NCBI GenBank assembly: GCA_964641715.1
Contig: CAZXMB010000081.1
Coordinates: forward strand, 1-13,982
Length of the DNA stretch: 13,982 nucleotides
Source of the DNA: CAZXMB01 sp964641715
GTDB taxonomy: Bacteria; Desulfobacterota; BSN033; UBA1163
Reading direction: 5' to 3'
Shown here: positions 7,168-13,982 of the stretch, one piece after another
Layout: the number at the start of each line of letters is the position of its first letter
How positions within the stretch are numbered: position 1 is the stretch's first letter
The notes under the pieces: generated by a model
Seen by the model: only the letters and a program-made list of their open reading frames with translations
The model's database searches: none
What the model was told of the DNA's origin: nothing
Position numbers and translations under genes: made by a program

Positions 7168-8088
7168 TTAAAGGCCTTCTTTGGCAAGCTCCCGGATGAG
7201 TCCATGAGCCTTTTCTGATACCTTCCTGGGAACTTTCACGACGATCTTCACAAATTCATCCCCTCTTCCCTCCCTTTGAAAATGAGGCATTCCAAGTCCT
7301 TTTAGCCGCATCTTCGTATGGCTCTGCGTTCCCGGAGGGATCCTGACCCTCTTCGTGCCCTCGAGGGTGGGGACCTCAAGGGTCGTTCCCAGCACCGCCT
7401 CTGAGAAGCGGACCTCCTTCTCCACGATCAGGTCATCCTCCTCCCGGATGAAGACAGGATGTTCACGAATATTGATCTGAAGATAGAGATCCCCCGGAGG
7501 GCCGCTGTTTTTCCCCTCCATCCCCTTTCCGGCAAGCCTCAGCTTCTTTCCCGAAACAATGCCTTTTGGAATTTTTACAGAGACCTCTTCAACCTTCCCG
7601 TTTTTCCGGTATGAAATCCTTTTCTCCCCTCCGAAGGCAGCCTCCTCCAAAGAGAGGGGCATCTCGTAAAGGATATCTTCCCCCTTCTGTGCCATCCGGC
7701 CTGTATCCTGATAACCATAGGGACCGCCGAAAAGGTCTCCGAAGTCGAACCCTCTCCGGCCCCCGAATCGAAATTCCCGGCGCCCCCCTCTTCCTCCGAA
7801 AAGACCGGATAGGATCTCATCAAAATCGAAGCCCCGAAAGATATCCTCCTGGGTAAACCGTTGATGGAATCCCTCTGCCCCAAAGGTATCGTATTGTTTC
7901 CGTTTCTCTTTGTCGCCCAGGACAGCGTAAGCCTCATTGATCTCCTTGAAGCGTTCCTCAGCCTCTTTCTTATTCGGATTTCGATCGGGGTGATATTTCA
8001 TTGCCAGTTTCCGGTAGGACCGCTTGATCTCCTCTTCGCTGGCGTTCTTGCTCACCCCTAATATTTGATAATAATCTTTGGCAGCCAT
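7168..8088 (-). CDS. Class B J-domain co-chaperone (DnaJ/CbpA type)
   Basis: This 306-residue protein has a J-domain (5-70) with the Hsp70-stimulating H33-P-D35 motif, a Gly/Phe-rich linker (70-130) with a DIF motif at 82-84, and two beta-sandwich substrate-binding domains (about 138-213 and 214-295). It has no CxxCxGxG zinc-finger repeats, so it is the class B (CbpA-like) type and not true DnaJ. It would deliver unfolded proteins to DnaK. Its ATG forms TAATG with the stop of the ClpX-like gene, so the two are translated as a coupled pair. That pairing suggests the J-protein supplies substrates to, or works in parallel with, the unfoldase. No dnaK or grpE is in the window. Confidence 0.93.
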   Translation of the reverse strand: MAAKDYYQILGVSKNASEEEIKRSYRKLAMKYHPDRNPNKKEAEERFKEINEAYAVLGDKEKRKQYDTFGAEGFHQRFTQEDIFRGFDFDEILSGLFGGRGGRREFRFGGRRGFDFGDLFGGPYGYQDTGRMAQKGEDILYEMPLSLEEAAFGGEKRISYRKNGKVEEVSVKIPKGIVSGKKLRLAGKGMEGKNSGPPGDLYLQINIREHPVFIREEDDLIVEKEVRFSEAVLGTTLEVPTLEGTKRVRIPPGTQSHTKMRLKGLGMPHFQREGRGDEFVKIVVKVPRKVSEKAHGLIRELAKEGL

Positions 8089-9875
8089 TATCCTTCCCCC
8101 TGGGGCCTTTCGTCGGTCTGCCCGCCATAAATCTCCCGGATGACCCGATTAAGGTACCCCTCCGGGTCGTCGATGGCCTCCCGGGTAATGATGAACTCCC
8201 TTCGGCCCATCTTATCACGGATTAATTTCATCCCATGTTCATAATCCTTTAACACACGGGAGCACACCATCTCTCCTCTGATCTCTTCATGGAGTGCCAT
8301 TTCGATAACCCGATCGACCGCCTGGTTATCAAATTGGAGTTGGATTCCATTTCGTTTCTGAAAATCCCTTTCAAATTCCTCTATCTGGCGCTGGATCTCC
8401 ACGACCTCCTCAAAGACCGTATTGACATCATATCCCTTTTCAACCATCCGGTTGACAATGAGATCAATTCTTCCTTTCGGGAAGGCAAATCCATAGCGTT
8501 TCCGAAATTCTCCCTCCCTACTCAGGATGGATTCCTCCATCTCTTTTTTCTCCCTCGAAAGAAGCATCTCAAATTTAGCAAGCCCCTCAGGATCGGAGGG
8601 GTTTTCAAACAATCGTTCCAGCTCTCGATCGGGATTCTCCACCACTGCCCGGGTGACCACAAATCGACGGATGTCCGTGGAAGGAAGCCGCTTCTCAAAT
8701 TTCAGCAGGACCTTCTCCACGGCACTGACGAGCCCCCTTGCCCCGGTCTTTTCCTCATAGGCCTTTACCGCCAATTCGTAAAGGGCCTCCTCCTCAAATT
8801 GAATATCAATCCCATAGGATTTGAAATCCTTCTTCTTCCCCAAGATGATGGGATTATTGGGATTCTTCAGGATCGCATAAAGATCCTCTATCTCCAGCCG
8901 CTCGAAGATCGCGGTCACCGGAAGTCGTCCGATAAATTCCGACTCAAATCCATAGGCAATGAGGTCCTCCGCCTTCACCTGTTTGAGGTACTCTGCCCGC
9001 TCATCCTTTGAGCGAATCTCCGCCCCAAATCCAATCCCTTCCCGGTTCAAGCGTCTCTGGGTAATCTCTTCCAACCCGTTAAAGGCACCGCTCATGATGA
9101 AGAGGACGTATTTGGTATTAATCGTCCGCTTCTCCCTCTTCCCGGTCTTCCGGTAATGTTCGATGGCTTCCAGTTGGGAGATAGGGTCATGGGGGACTTT
9201 GAGATCCACCTCGGTCTCTTCCATGGGCTTGAGCAGTGCTCTTTGAACACCCGTCCTCGATACATCCGGACCGATGAGGTTGTTTGAGGAGGCAATCTTA
9301 TCAACCTCATCCACATAGATGATTCCGTACTGGGCTGACTCAATATCTCCATTGGCTTCATAAACCAGATCCCGGACAAGATCCTCCACATCTCCTCCCA
9401 CATAACCGGTTTCACTGAACTTGGTCGCATCTCCCTTGACAAAAGGGACACCGATGCGTTTTGCAATCAATTTGATCAGATAGGTCTTCCCCACTCCGGT
9501 AGGACCGATCATCAGGATATTGTTCTTAATATGCCCCACCCCTTCGTATCGCGTCTTCCCTTTGGTCATCTCGGTGAACTTAATACGGTTGAAATGGGTG
9601 CAGATCTTGGTGGCAAGGATCTCTTTTGCCTCCTCCTGCCGGATGATGTAATCGTTGAGAAATGCCTCTAATTCCTCCGGCTTCAGATCGAAATGGATTT
9701 TGCTCTTTCCTTCCCCCAACTCCTTCTCCTCCTTTGAAACCTCCTCAGTCTGGGGTTTTGGAAAGAGCATCGGAACGACCAACCGAATCCGGTCGCCATA
9801 CTTTTTACCCAAATATTCGTTGAGCTCCCTCTCGAGCTCCTTCTGATCTGGAATTTTGGAATCAGAATTTTTCAT
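8088..9875 (-). CDS. ClpX-like AAA+ unfoldase with extended C-terminus
   Basis: This 595-residue protein has a ClpX-type AAA+ core: Walker A GPTGVGKT (124-131), pore loop GYVG (157-160), Walker B IIYVDEVD (185-192), the ClpP-docking IGF motif in GIGFGA (280-285), arginine finger R317 in EFIGRLP, and sensor-2 R380 in GARGL. ClpX's N-terminal Cys4 zinc domain is absent, replaced by about 65 unrelated charged residues. It extends about 170 residues past the normal ClpX end, and the extension (511-580) resembles the AAA+ lid domain at 356-423. The start is taken as ATG 9875, preceded by AAGGAG 10 bases upstream. A longer reading from 10127 would add 84 residues across intergenic repeat sequence and the promoter, and is rejected. 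Docking to ClpP is inferred; no clpP is present here. Confidence 0.88.
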   Translation of the reverse strand: MKNSDSKIPDQKELERELNEYLGKKYGDRIRLVVPMLFPKPQTEEVSKEEKELGEGKSKIHFDLKPEELEAFLNDYIIRQEEAKEILATKICTHFNRIKFTEMTKGKTRYEGVGHIKNNILMIGPTGVGKTYLIKLIAKRIGVPFVKGDATKFSETGYVGGDVEDLVRDLVYEANGDIESAQYGIIYVDEVDKIASSNNLIGPDVSRTGVQRALLKPMEETEVDLKVPHDPISQLEAIEHYRKTGKREKRTINTKYVLFIMSGAFNGLEEITQRRLNREGIGFGAEIRSKDERAEYLKQVKAEDLIAYGFESEFIGRLPVTAIFERLEIEDLYAILKNPNNPIILGKKKDFKSYGIDIQFEEEALYELAVKAYEEKTGARGLVSAVEKVLLKFEKRLPSTDIRRFVVTRAVVENPDRELERLFENPSDPEGLAKFEMLLSREKKEMEESILSREGEFRKRYGFAFPKGRIDLIVNRMVEKGYDVNTVFEEVVEIQRQIEEFERDFQKRNGIQLQFDNQAVDRVIEMALHEEIRGEMVCSRVLKDYEHGMKLIRDKMGRREFIITREAIDDPEGYLNRVIREIYGGQTDERPQGEG

Positions 9876-9911
9876 CGAAATCAAACTCCTTTTTATCTCA
9901 TCACTTACTAA

Positions 9912-9944
9912 ATTATAATATAACCATTTCCCCCATTTTTTCAA
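9912..9944 (-). promoter_or_regulatory. Likely promoter of the unfoldase/J-protein operon
   Basis: On the minus strand TTGAAA (9944-9939) is followed after 18 bases by TATTAT (9920-9915); an overlapping TATAAT (9917-9912) lies at a less usual 21 bases. It is 35-70 bases before the chosen ATG, which supports that start. No heat-shock CIRCE inverted repeat was seen. Confidence 0.5.
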
Positions 9945-9956
9945 CCCCTTTCTTAT

Positions 9957-10018
9957 TGAATGCCGAATTCGGATTTCGGATTTCGGAATCGTAATCCTGT
10001 TTTCCCAATCTGCATTCA
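9957..10018. repeat. Small repeat-like element with terminal inverted repeats
   Basis: TGAATGC (9957-9963) and GCATTCA (10012-10018) are perfect 7-base inverted repeats. Between them lie a 10-base palindrome, CCGAATTCGG (9963-9972), and a 7-base tandem pattern (GGATTTC twice, then GGAATCG). It looks like a short dispersed intergenic repeat. Just beyond it, ATGAATTGAA occurs twice (10022-10031 and 10067-10076), flanking a G-rich stretch (10040-10065). Copies elsewhere in the genome cannot be checked here. Confidence 0.45.
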
Positions 10019-10087
10019 GCAATGAATTGAACTCAAATAGGGTAAAGGGGTTTATAAAGGGGGGGTATGAATTGAAACAAAGGAGGA

Positions 10088-11137
10088 TCAGACAAATCGG
10101 ATGGCCTTCAGCCGGTCTCCCTCCCATTGGAATTGGCGCCTCTTTCTCCTGCTCAAAGCCTTTCCTTCCTGAAAGATGGCCCCTGCCAATAGAGGAAGGG
10201 CAACGGTGGCATCCATATAGACAGCCGCATAGGCGGATTCTTTCTCAATCTTCCCCCAGGATTTGGCCTCTTCAAAGGTGCATCCCGATAGCCCCCCCCA
10301 TTTTGGATCATCCGTAGTAATCTGGAAGGCATAATGATGACCGCTCTCTTTCTGGAAAAGGAGTTCGTTCACCGGCCCAAGCTGTTGAATATAATTTTTG
10401 GGAACTCCCCCTCCGATATAGATGGCCCCGGTGACCGCGGCCGCTCTTTTCAACTGGGAAATCTCAAAACTATCGCGGATCTGATCGATGATCAATCCCT
10501 CCGAAGACTCCTTTTTCCGGGAATGGAGGAAGGTGAGACCGATCCCGACGGAGCTATCGCTCAGGGCCGGAACAAAGATGGGAACCCCGTATCGGGAGGC
10601 TGTCTTCAGGATCGATCCCCCATCCTTGAGCTGGTGTCCCAGGACCTCGAGATATCTTCTTGAAGAAACGACTTTCTCCTCCAGTGCCTCCGGAATCTCC
10701 GAAAGGAGATGAATCACCTGATTGATCTCGTGATCATCCATCAGGGCATCATAGACACGCACGATCCGGTGCCTCCGGAGGGTATCATCATCATCTTCCT
10801 CAGAACCTAAATAATGTCGGTATCCGAAACTTTCGAAGAGGTCATGAAAGATGTTCGCACCGGTCGAGACCAGGACATCGATCAATCGCATCTCGATCAT
10901 ATCGTGGATCACCTTTCGCATCCCGCCGGGAATCATCGCTCCTGAAAGCCCGAGGAAGATAATACACCGGGGATCACTGAGCATCTTTCTGAAGACCTCA
11001 AAACATTTATAGAGATTTCGGCTCTGGAAGGAGGTATGCTGAAAGCCTCGAACCAGATCATAGAGAGTTCGGGTTTTTTGGGGATCCAGAGGTCGTATGG
11101 TTTGCCTTAAGAATGGCGACTTCTTTCTCTCTTTCAT
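10088..11137 (-). CDS. Deoxyhypusine synthase-family protein
   Basis: This 349-residue protein belongs to the deoxyhypusine synthase fold, an NAD-dependent enzyme that moves an aminobutyl group from spermidine onto a lysine. The catalytic lysine is preserved as K247 in GGGVPKN. VSTGANIFHDL (90-100), FVPALSDSSVG (188-198) and ITTDDPKWGGLSG (273-285) match NAD- and spermidine-site segments of the family. Bacteria lack eIF5A, the usual protein target, so bacterial homologues are thought to use another acceptor, for example making homospermidine from putrescine. Which reaction applies here cannot be told. The ATG has only a weak ribosome-binding site but lies about 30 bases after a good promoter. 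The gene is divergent from ino1 and probably monocistronic. Confidence 0.88.
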   Translation of the reverse strand: MKERKKSPFLRQTIRPLDPQKTRTLYDLVRGFQHTSFQSRNLYKCFEVFRKMLSDPRCIIFLGLSGAMIPGGMRKVIHDMIEMRLIDVLVSTGANIFHDLFESFGYRHYLGSEEDDDDTLRRHRIVRVYDALMDDHEINQVIHLLSEIPEALEEKVVSSRRYLEVLGHQLKDGGSILKTASRYGVPIFVPALSDSSVGIGLTFLHSRKKESSEGLIIDQIRDSFEISQLKRAAAVTGAIYIGGGVPKNYIQQLGPVNELLFQKESGHHYAFQITTDDPKWGGLSGCTFEEAKSWGKIEKESAYAAVYMDATVALPLLAGAIFQEGKALSRRKRRQFQWEGDRLKAIRFV

Positions 11138-11174
11138 TGCTTTGGTCCCATATTCAATTGATTAATTCTTGCGG

Positions 11175-11203
11175 AAATTACCAGATTCAATTGGAGAAGT
11201 CAA
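11175..11203 (-). promoter_or_regulatory. Promoter of the DHS-like gene
   Basis: On the minus strand TTGACT (11203-11198) is followed after 17 bases by TAATTT (11180-11175). Transcription should begin near 11168, about 30 bases before the ATG. Confidence 0.6.
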
Positions 11204-11223
11204 GGAAAATGGTTTTAAAATTC

Positions 11224-11252
11224 TTGACAATTGGTGGTAAATAAGATAGTTT
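11224..11252 (+). promoter_or_regulatory. Promoter of ino1
   Basis: TTGACA (11224-11229) is followed after 17 bases by a weak -10, TAGTTT (11247-11252). The two divergent promoters have -35 boxes only about 20 bases apart, so a regulator bound between them could affect both genes. The weak -10 may need an activator. Confidence 0.45.
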
Positions 11253-11280
11253 TTCAAAGTCATATGGGAAAGGGAATTCT

Positions 11281-11304
11281 ATGAGAAAGGTTGATCTTTT
11301 ATGA
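11281..11304 (+). other. Possible 7-codon upstream frame before ino1
   Basis: ATG at 11281 opens MRKVDLL, which stops at TGA 11302-11304, overlapping the ino1 ATG. It lies downstream of the predicted transcription start. It could couple translation into ino1 or be chance; its own ribosome-binding site (AAAGGG) is only moderate. Confidence 0.25.
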
Positions 11305-12413
11305 AGAAGAATTCGATCCGGATCGGTATTGTGGGTGTCGGGAATTGTGCCAGTGCTCTCATCCAGGGGATTGAATTCTATCGAGATACGAGTCGGAGGA
11401 ATCCAAAATTCGATCCCCTCGGTTTGATGCACCTGGATATCGGGGGCTACAAACCCTGGGATATCGAAGTGGGTGCCGCCTTCGATATCGACAAGAGAAA
11501 AGTCGGAAAACCCCTCCGGGAGGCCATCTTTGCAAAACCCAATTGTACCAAAGTGTTTTTCTCAAGCTTCAATGACTCAGGGGTGATGGTCTCAATGGGG
11601 GAGGTCCTTGACGGTGTTTCAGAACATATGAAGGATTATTCCGAGGACCGGACTTTTATCGCGGCAAATGAAAAACCCTGTCATGTGGAGAAGGTCCTTA
11701 AGGAATCCGGGGTTGAGATTTTACTCAATTATCTTCCTGTGGGTTCTGATCTGGCCACACAGTTTTATGCAGAGGCCTGTTTGAGTGCCGGGGTGAGTCT
11801 CATCAACTGTATGCCGAGCTTCATCGTCTCTGTCCCCGAATGGTCAAAACGGTTTGAAGAAAAAGGAATCCCCGCCATAGGAGATGATGTCAAGTCTCAG
11901 ATGGGGGCCACTATTATTCACCGAGCCCTGGTTAAACTCTTCGAGGATCGCGGAGTAAGACTGGACCGGACCTACCAGATCAACACGGGAGGAAATACAG
12001 ATTTCCTCAATATGCTTAACCGAAATCGTTTGAAGAATAAACGGATCTCGAAAACCGAAGCGATCCAATCCCAGCTGGGTATTCCCCTTGAGCCGGAAAA
12101 TATCCATATCGGCCCTTCCGATTATGTCCCCTGGCAGAACGATAACAAGGTCTGTTTTCTCCGGATGGAGGGAAGGGGGTTTGGAGAAATCCCTTTGAAC
12201 CTTGAGATGAGGCTTTCGGTGGAGGATTCTCCCAATAGCGGGGGGATCACGATCGACACCATCCGGTGCTGCAAGATCGCCCGCAACAGGAGCATCGGAG
12301 GTCCCCTCATCTCCATCTCCGCCTACGCGATGAAACATCCTCTGGTGCAGTTTCCCGACAATCAGGCCAAGTTGATGGTGGAGGAGTTTATTGAGGGAAA
12401 AAGGGAACGCTAA
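11301..12413 (+). CDS. ino1: Inositol-3-phosphate synthase
   Basis: This enzyme turns glucose 6-phosphate into inositol 3-phosphate through an NAD-bound redox cycle, the first step to inositol compounds such as phosphatidylinositol or inositol-phosphate solutes. The 370-residue protein begins with a Rossmann fold (GIVGVGNCAS, 9-18) and carries the family blocks NYLPVGSD (143-150), GDDVKSQMGAT (194-204, with active-site lysine K198) and NTGGNTDF (228-235). It is the short form found in actinobacteria and archaea, not the roughly 530-residue eukaryotic type. The ATG follows GAAAGG at 11284-11289. A 7-codon open frame (11281-11304) ends on the start codon as ATGA. No phospholipid synthase gene is adjacent, so the end product is unknown. 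Confidence 0.93.
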   Translation: MKKNSIRIGIVGVGNCASALIQGIEFYRDTSRRNPKFDPLGLMHLDIGGYKPWDIEVGAAFDIDKRKVGKPLREAIFAKPNCTKVFFSSFNDSGVMVSMGEVLDGVSEHMKDYSEDRTFIAANEKPCHVEKVLKESGVEILLNYLPVGSDLATQFYAEACLSAGVSLINCMPSFIVSVPEWSKRFEEKGIPAIGDDVKSQMGATIIHRALVKLFEDRGVRLDRTYQINTGGNTDFLNMLNRNRLKNKRISKTEAIQSQLGIPLEPENIHIGPSDYVPWQNDNKVCFLRMEGRGFGEIPLNLEMRLSVEDSPNSGGITIDTIRCCKIARNRSIGGPLISISAYAMKHPLVQFPDNQAKLMVEEFIEGKRER

Positions 12414-12584
12414 TCTCACCACTGATCTCAAAAACGAGCCCTTCTCTTACCGTTGATCGTTCTTCCGAAATACCCGCTTACTCCATTGCGTAACTCTCTC
12501 TCATTCAGGATAATCTGAACGATACCCACCTTTTTACTGCTTTCGAAAACTCAATTTTTGCAACCTTCCCATCGAAGAAAAGCA

Positions 12585-12613
12585 TTGACAATTTGATGGC
12601 ATTACGATATTAT
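12585..12613 (+). promoter_or_regulatory. Strong promoter of the P-loop ATPase gene
   Basis: TTGACA (12585-12590) and TATTAT (12608-12613) are separated by exactly 17 bases. Start is expected near 12620, giving a leader of about 45 bases with AAGGAG (12653-12658) before the ATG. The preceding 12414-12580 holds no gene, and no clear terminator for ino1. Confidence 0.72.
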
Positions 12614-12638
12614 TGAATTACCGTAATGGAATATCCAT
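12600..12638. promoter_or_regulatory. Candidate operator over the ATPase promoter
   Basis: A perfect 7-base inverted repeat, CATTACG (12600-12606) and CGTAATG (12622-12628), has its half-sites 22 bases apart centre to centre (two helical turns) and straddles the -10 box and start point. A second palindrome, ATGGAATATCCAT (12626-12638), follows directly. This placement suits a repressor. No regulator gene is identified nearby. Confidence 0.45.
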
Positions 12639-12664
12639 AATTTAAATATCAAAAGGAGATTGGG

Positions 12665-13801
12665 ATGGGGAATCCTTTCTATCTTCAGGAAGTGCCGGTT
12701 GACGCCCCCTTCTGCGACAGAAAGAAGGAATTGAAGGAATTGCAGTCCTATACTGAAGGCAAAGCAAATGTGGTTCTCTTCTCACCCCGGAGGTATGGAA
12801 AGACTTCTCTGGTGAAGAGAATTCAAAAAGCCCTATTGAACAAAGGCGCTGTTCCCCTTTTTACTGACTTCTTCGGTGTGGCCTCGGTTGATGATGTGGC
12901 ATCCCGGTTGGCCAAGGCGGTCTTCGTCATAACCCATAAAAAGGACCCTCTCTGGAAGTCAGCTCTTCGGGCCATGAAATCCTTCCGTCCTGTGCTGAAA
13001 CCTGATCCTTCTGGAGGGGTCTCGCTGAGCGTCGAGCTTTCCGGCGCAGGAAAAGGCGGCCTGCAACTCCTTGAGGAGACGATGGATTCCCTTCGAGAAT
13101 TTATCAATGCCACCCAATCCCTTGTCCACGTGGCCCTCGATGAATTTCAGGAGATTATTACTTTAAAAGAAGCACTGCAAATTGAAGGCATCATGAGAAC
13201 CCGGATTCAGCACCAGGCGTCTTACTTCTTTATTGGAAGTCGCCGTCGTATTCTCTTAGGTATTTTCAACGAAAGACAACGTCCGTTCTTCCAGAGCGCC
13301 ATCAATTACCCGCTAAAGTTGCTTCCGCCTGATGAGCTTTCCGAGTTTATTGCCGAACAATTTCAAAAAAACCAGAGGAAATGTACCATGGCAATGGCAC
13401 AAAAGCTTGCATCCTTCACAGGGTTTCACCCCTATTACTCGGAGAAGTTGGCTTTCTTTGTTTATGAACATTCCAAGACAGTAACCGAAGAGTCAATTAA
13501 CCGTGGAATGGAAAGACTTATCCTGTCGGAAAAGCCGGTTTTTGAAGCGATTCTCCAGGGTTTATCACCTCACCAACGTCTCCTGTTCCAGGCTTTAGCT
13601 AAAGAGGCGACGCCTAAGCTTCTGGCAAGCGGCTATATTCAAAAACATGGGCTTGGGTCAGTGGGAGGAGTTCAGCATTCATCCCGGCAACTGGAGGAAC
13701 TCGACCTTATCGAAAAGGATGAAGAAACAGGAGTGTGGCATCCCGTAGACCCGATCCTGGCAATCTGCCTGCGGATGCAGATGGAAGAGAAGCTCACCTA
13801 A
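12665..13801 (+). CDS. Archaeal-type P-loop ATPase (ATPase_2/STAND) with C-terminal winged helix
   Basis: This 378-residue protein fits the ATPase_2 (archaeal-type, STAND-like) group. It opens with a short motif (NPF, then FCDRKKELKEL, 16-26) typical of these proteins, then a Walker A of the form SPRRYGKTS (40-48), Walker B VALDE (156-160), and a sensor segment FFIGSRRR (188-195). The last 80 residues look like a winged-helix domain (about 295-365), where GSVGGVQHSSRQLEELDLIEK matches the recognition-helix/wing pattern seen in the family. Functions of this group are mostly unknown; members are patchily spread, often transferred between genomes, and some act as regulators or in defence. It is monocistronic with its own strong promoter and candidate operator. 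Neighbouring hairpin repeats support an accessory location. Confidence 0.85.
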   Translation: MGNPFYLQEVPVDAPFCDRKKELKELQSYTEGKANVVLFSPRRYGKTSLVKRIQKALLNKGAVPLFTDFFGVASVDDVASRLAKAVFVITHKKDPLWKSALRAMKSFRPVLKPDPSGGVSLSVELSGAGKGGLQLLEETMDSLREFINATQSLVHVALDEFQEIITLKEALQIEGIMRTRIQHQASYFFIGSRRRILLGIFNERQRPFFQSAINYPLKLLPPDELSEFIAEQFQKNQRKCTMAMAQKLASFTGFHPYYSEKLAFFVYEHSKTVTEESINRGMERLILSEKPVFEAILQGLSPHQRLLFQALAKEATPKLLASGYIQKHGLGSVGGVQHSSRQLEELDLIEKDEETGVWHPVDPILAICLRMQMEEKLT

Positions 13802-13901
13802 TCGTTCAATGACGGACGGGTTCCTATTTCAGGCTATTGATGAAGGGGTCTCATGATGAACCCATCCCATATTCCTTTACCTGTTAAGGGCTGCCTCCCG
13901 C

Positions 13902-13966
13902 CTCGCTCCGGGGCGAGATTAAAATTAATCACAAAGTGAAGCTCCCCGCCCACAGGGCGGGGCTTC
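13902..13966. repeat. Pair of GC-rich hairpins, possible mobile-element end
   Basis: Hairpin one pairs CTCGC (13902-13906) with GCGAG (13913-13917). Hairpin two pairs GAAG+CCCCGCCC (13938-13951, with a CT bulge at 13942-13943) with GGGCGGGG+CTTC (13955-13966) around an ACA loop: 12 pairs. There is no T-run after it, so it is not a standard terminator. Subterminal hairpins of this GAAGC...GGGGCTTC style occur at ends of IS200/IS605-type elements, but no transposase is inside the window. The rest of 13802-13982 holds no supported gene. Confidence 0.45.
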
Positions 13967-13982
13967 CCGGAAAGGAAATCTC

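Noticed and set aside
8289..9011. Plus-strand open frame (240 codons) inside the unfoldase gene
   Set aside because: It is the complement of the conserved ClpX-like core and lacks any family resemblance.
9876..10127. 84-residue N-terminal extension of the ClpX-like protein
   Set aside because: It crosses the promoter and repeat-like sequence, overlaps the DHS-like gene, and its translation looks like a repeat artefact; ATG 9875 has a strong ribosome-binding site.
13852..13941. Short open frame of about 28 codons in the right-hand tail
   Set aside because: It runs through the hairpin repeat, has no ribosome-binding site and no resemblance to a known protein.

Overview
The window is about 14 kb of moderate-GC bacterial chromosome and carries twelve supported protein genes. 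Several traits together suggest an anaerobic, Desulfobacterota (delta-proteobacterial)-like genome: a full-length NifU with NifS as a two-gene Fe-S operon, a LonC/LonH-like protease, a bacterial deoxyhypusine-synthase homologue, and an actinobacterial/archaeal-type inositol-phosphate synthase. This taxonomic guess rests on gene content only and is not firm. No rRNA, tRNA or CRISPR array was seen, and no intergenic gap exceeds about 250 bases.

Layout. Positions 109-1605 (+) hold a 52-residue zinc-ribbon protein, a calcineurin-like metallophosphoesterase and a cold-shock protein. The cold-shock gene has its own strong promoter and a highly structured leader of about 137 nt. Its terminator at 1638-1667 is bidirectional and also serves the convergent nifS gene. 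Seven genes then read leftward on the minus strand from 11137 to 1666: a DHS-like enzyme; a ClpX-like AAA+ unfoldase coupled by TAATG to a zinc-finger-less J-domain protein; a LonC/LonH-like S16 protease overlapping rsmE; and nifU overlapping nifS. On the right, reading plus, are ino1 and an archaeal-type (ATPase_2/STAND) P-loop ATPase. The window ends in GC-rich hairpin sequence that looks like a dispersed repeat or the edge of a mobile element.

How the genes fit together. The centre is a protein-quality-control block: an unfoldase that keeps the ClpP-docking IGF motif, a J-protein, and an ATP-dependent protease. Fe-S cluster assembly and ribosomal RNA methylation genes sit beside it. Each minus-strand group (DHS; unfoldase/J; lon/rsmE; nifUS) has a readable sigma70-type promoter upstream, so they are probably separate transcription units.

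Most worth following up: (1) the cold-shock leader, where one segment (1358-1370) can pair either with the extreme 5' end of the mRNA or with the Shine-Dalgarno/start codon, around a terminator-like hairpin; (2) the ClpX-like protein, whose C-terminal extension looks like a second, degenerate copy of the AAA+ lid domain; (3) the ATPase gene with an inverted repeat over its promoter next to mobile-element-like hairpins.
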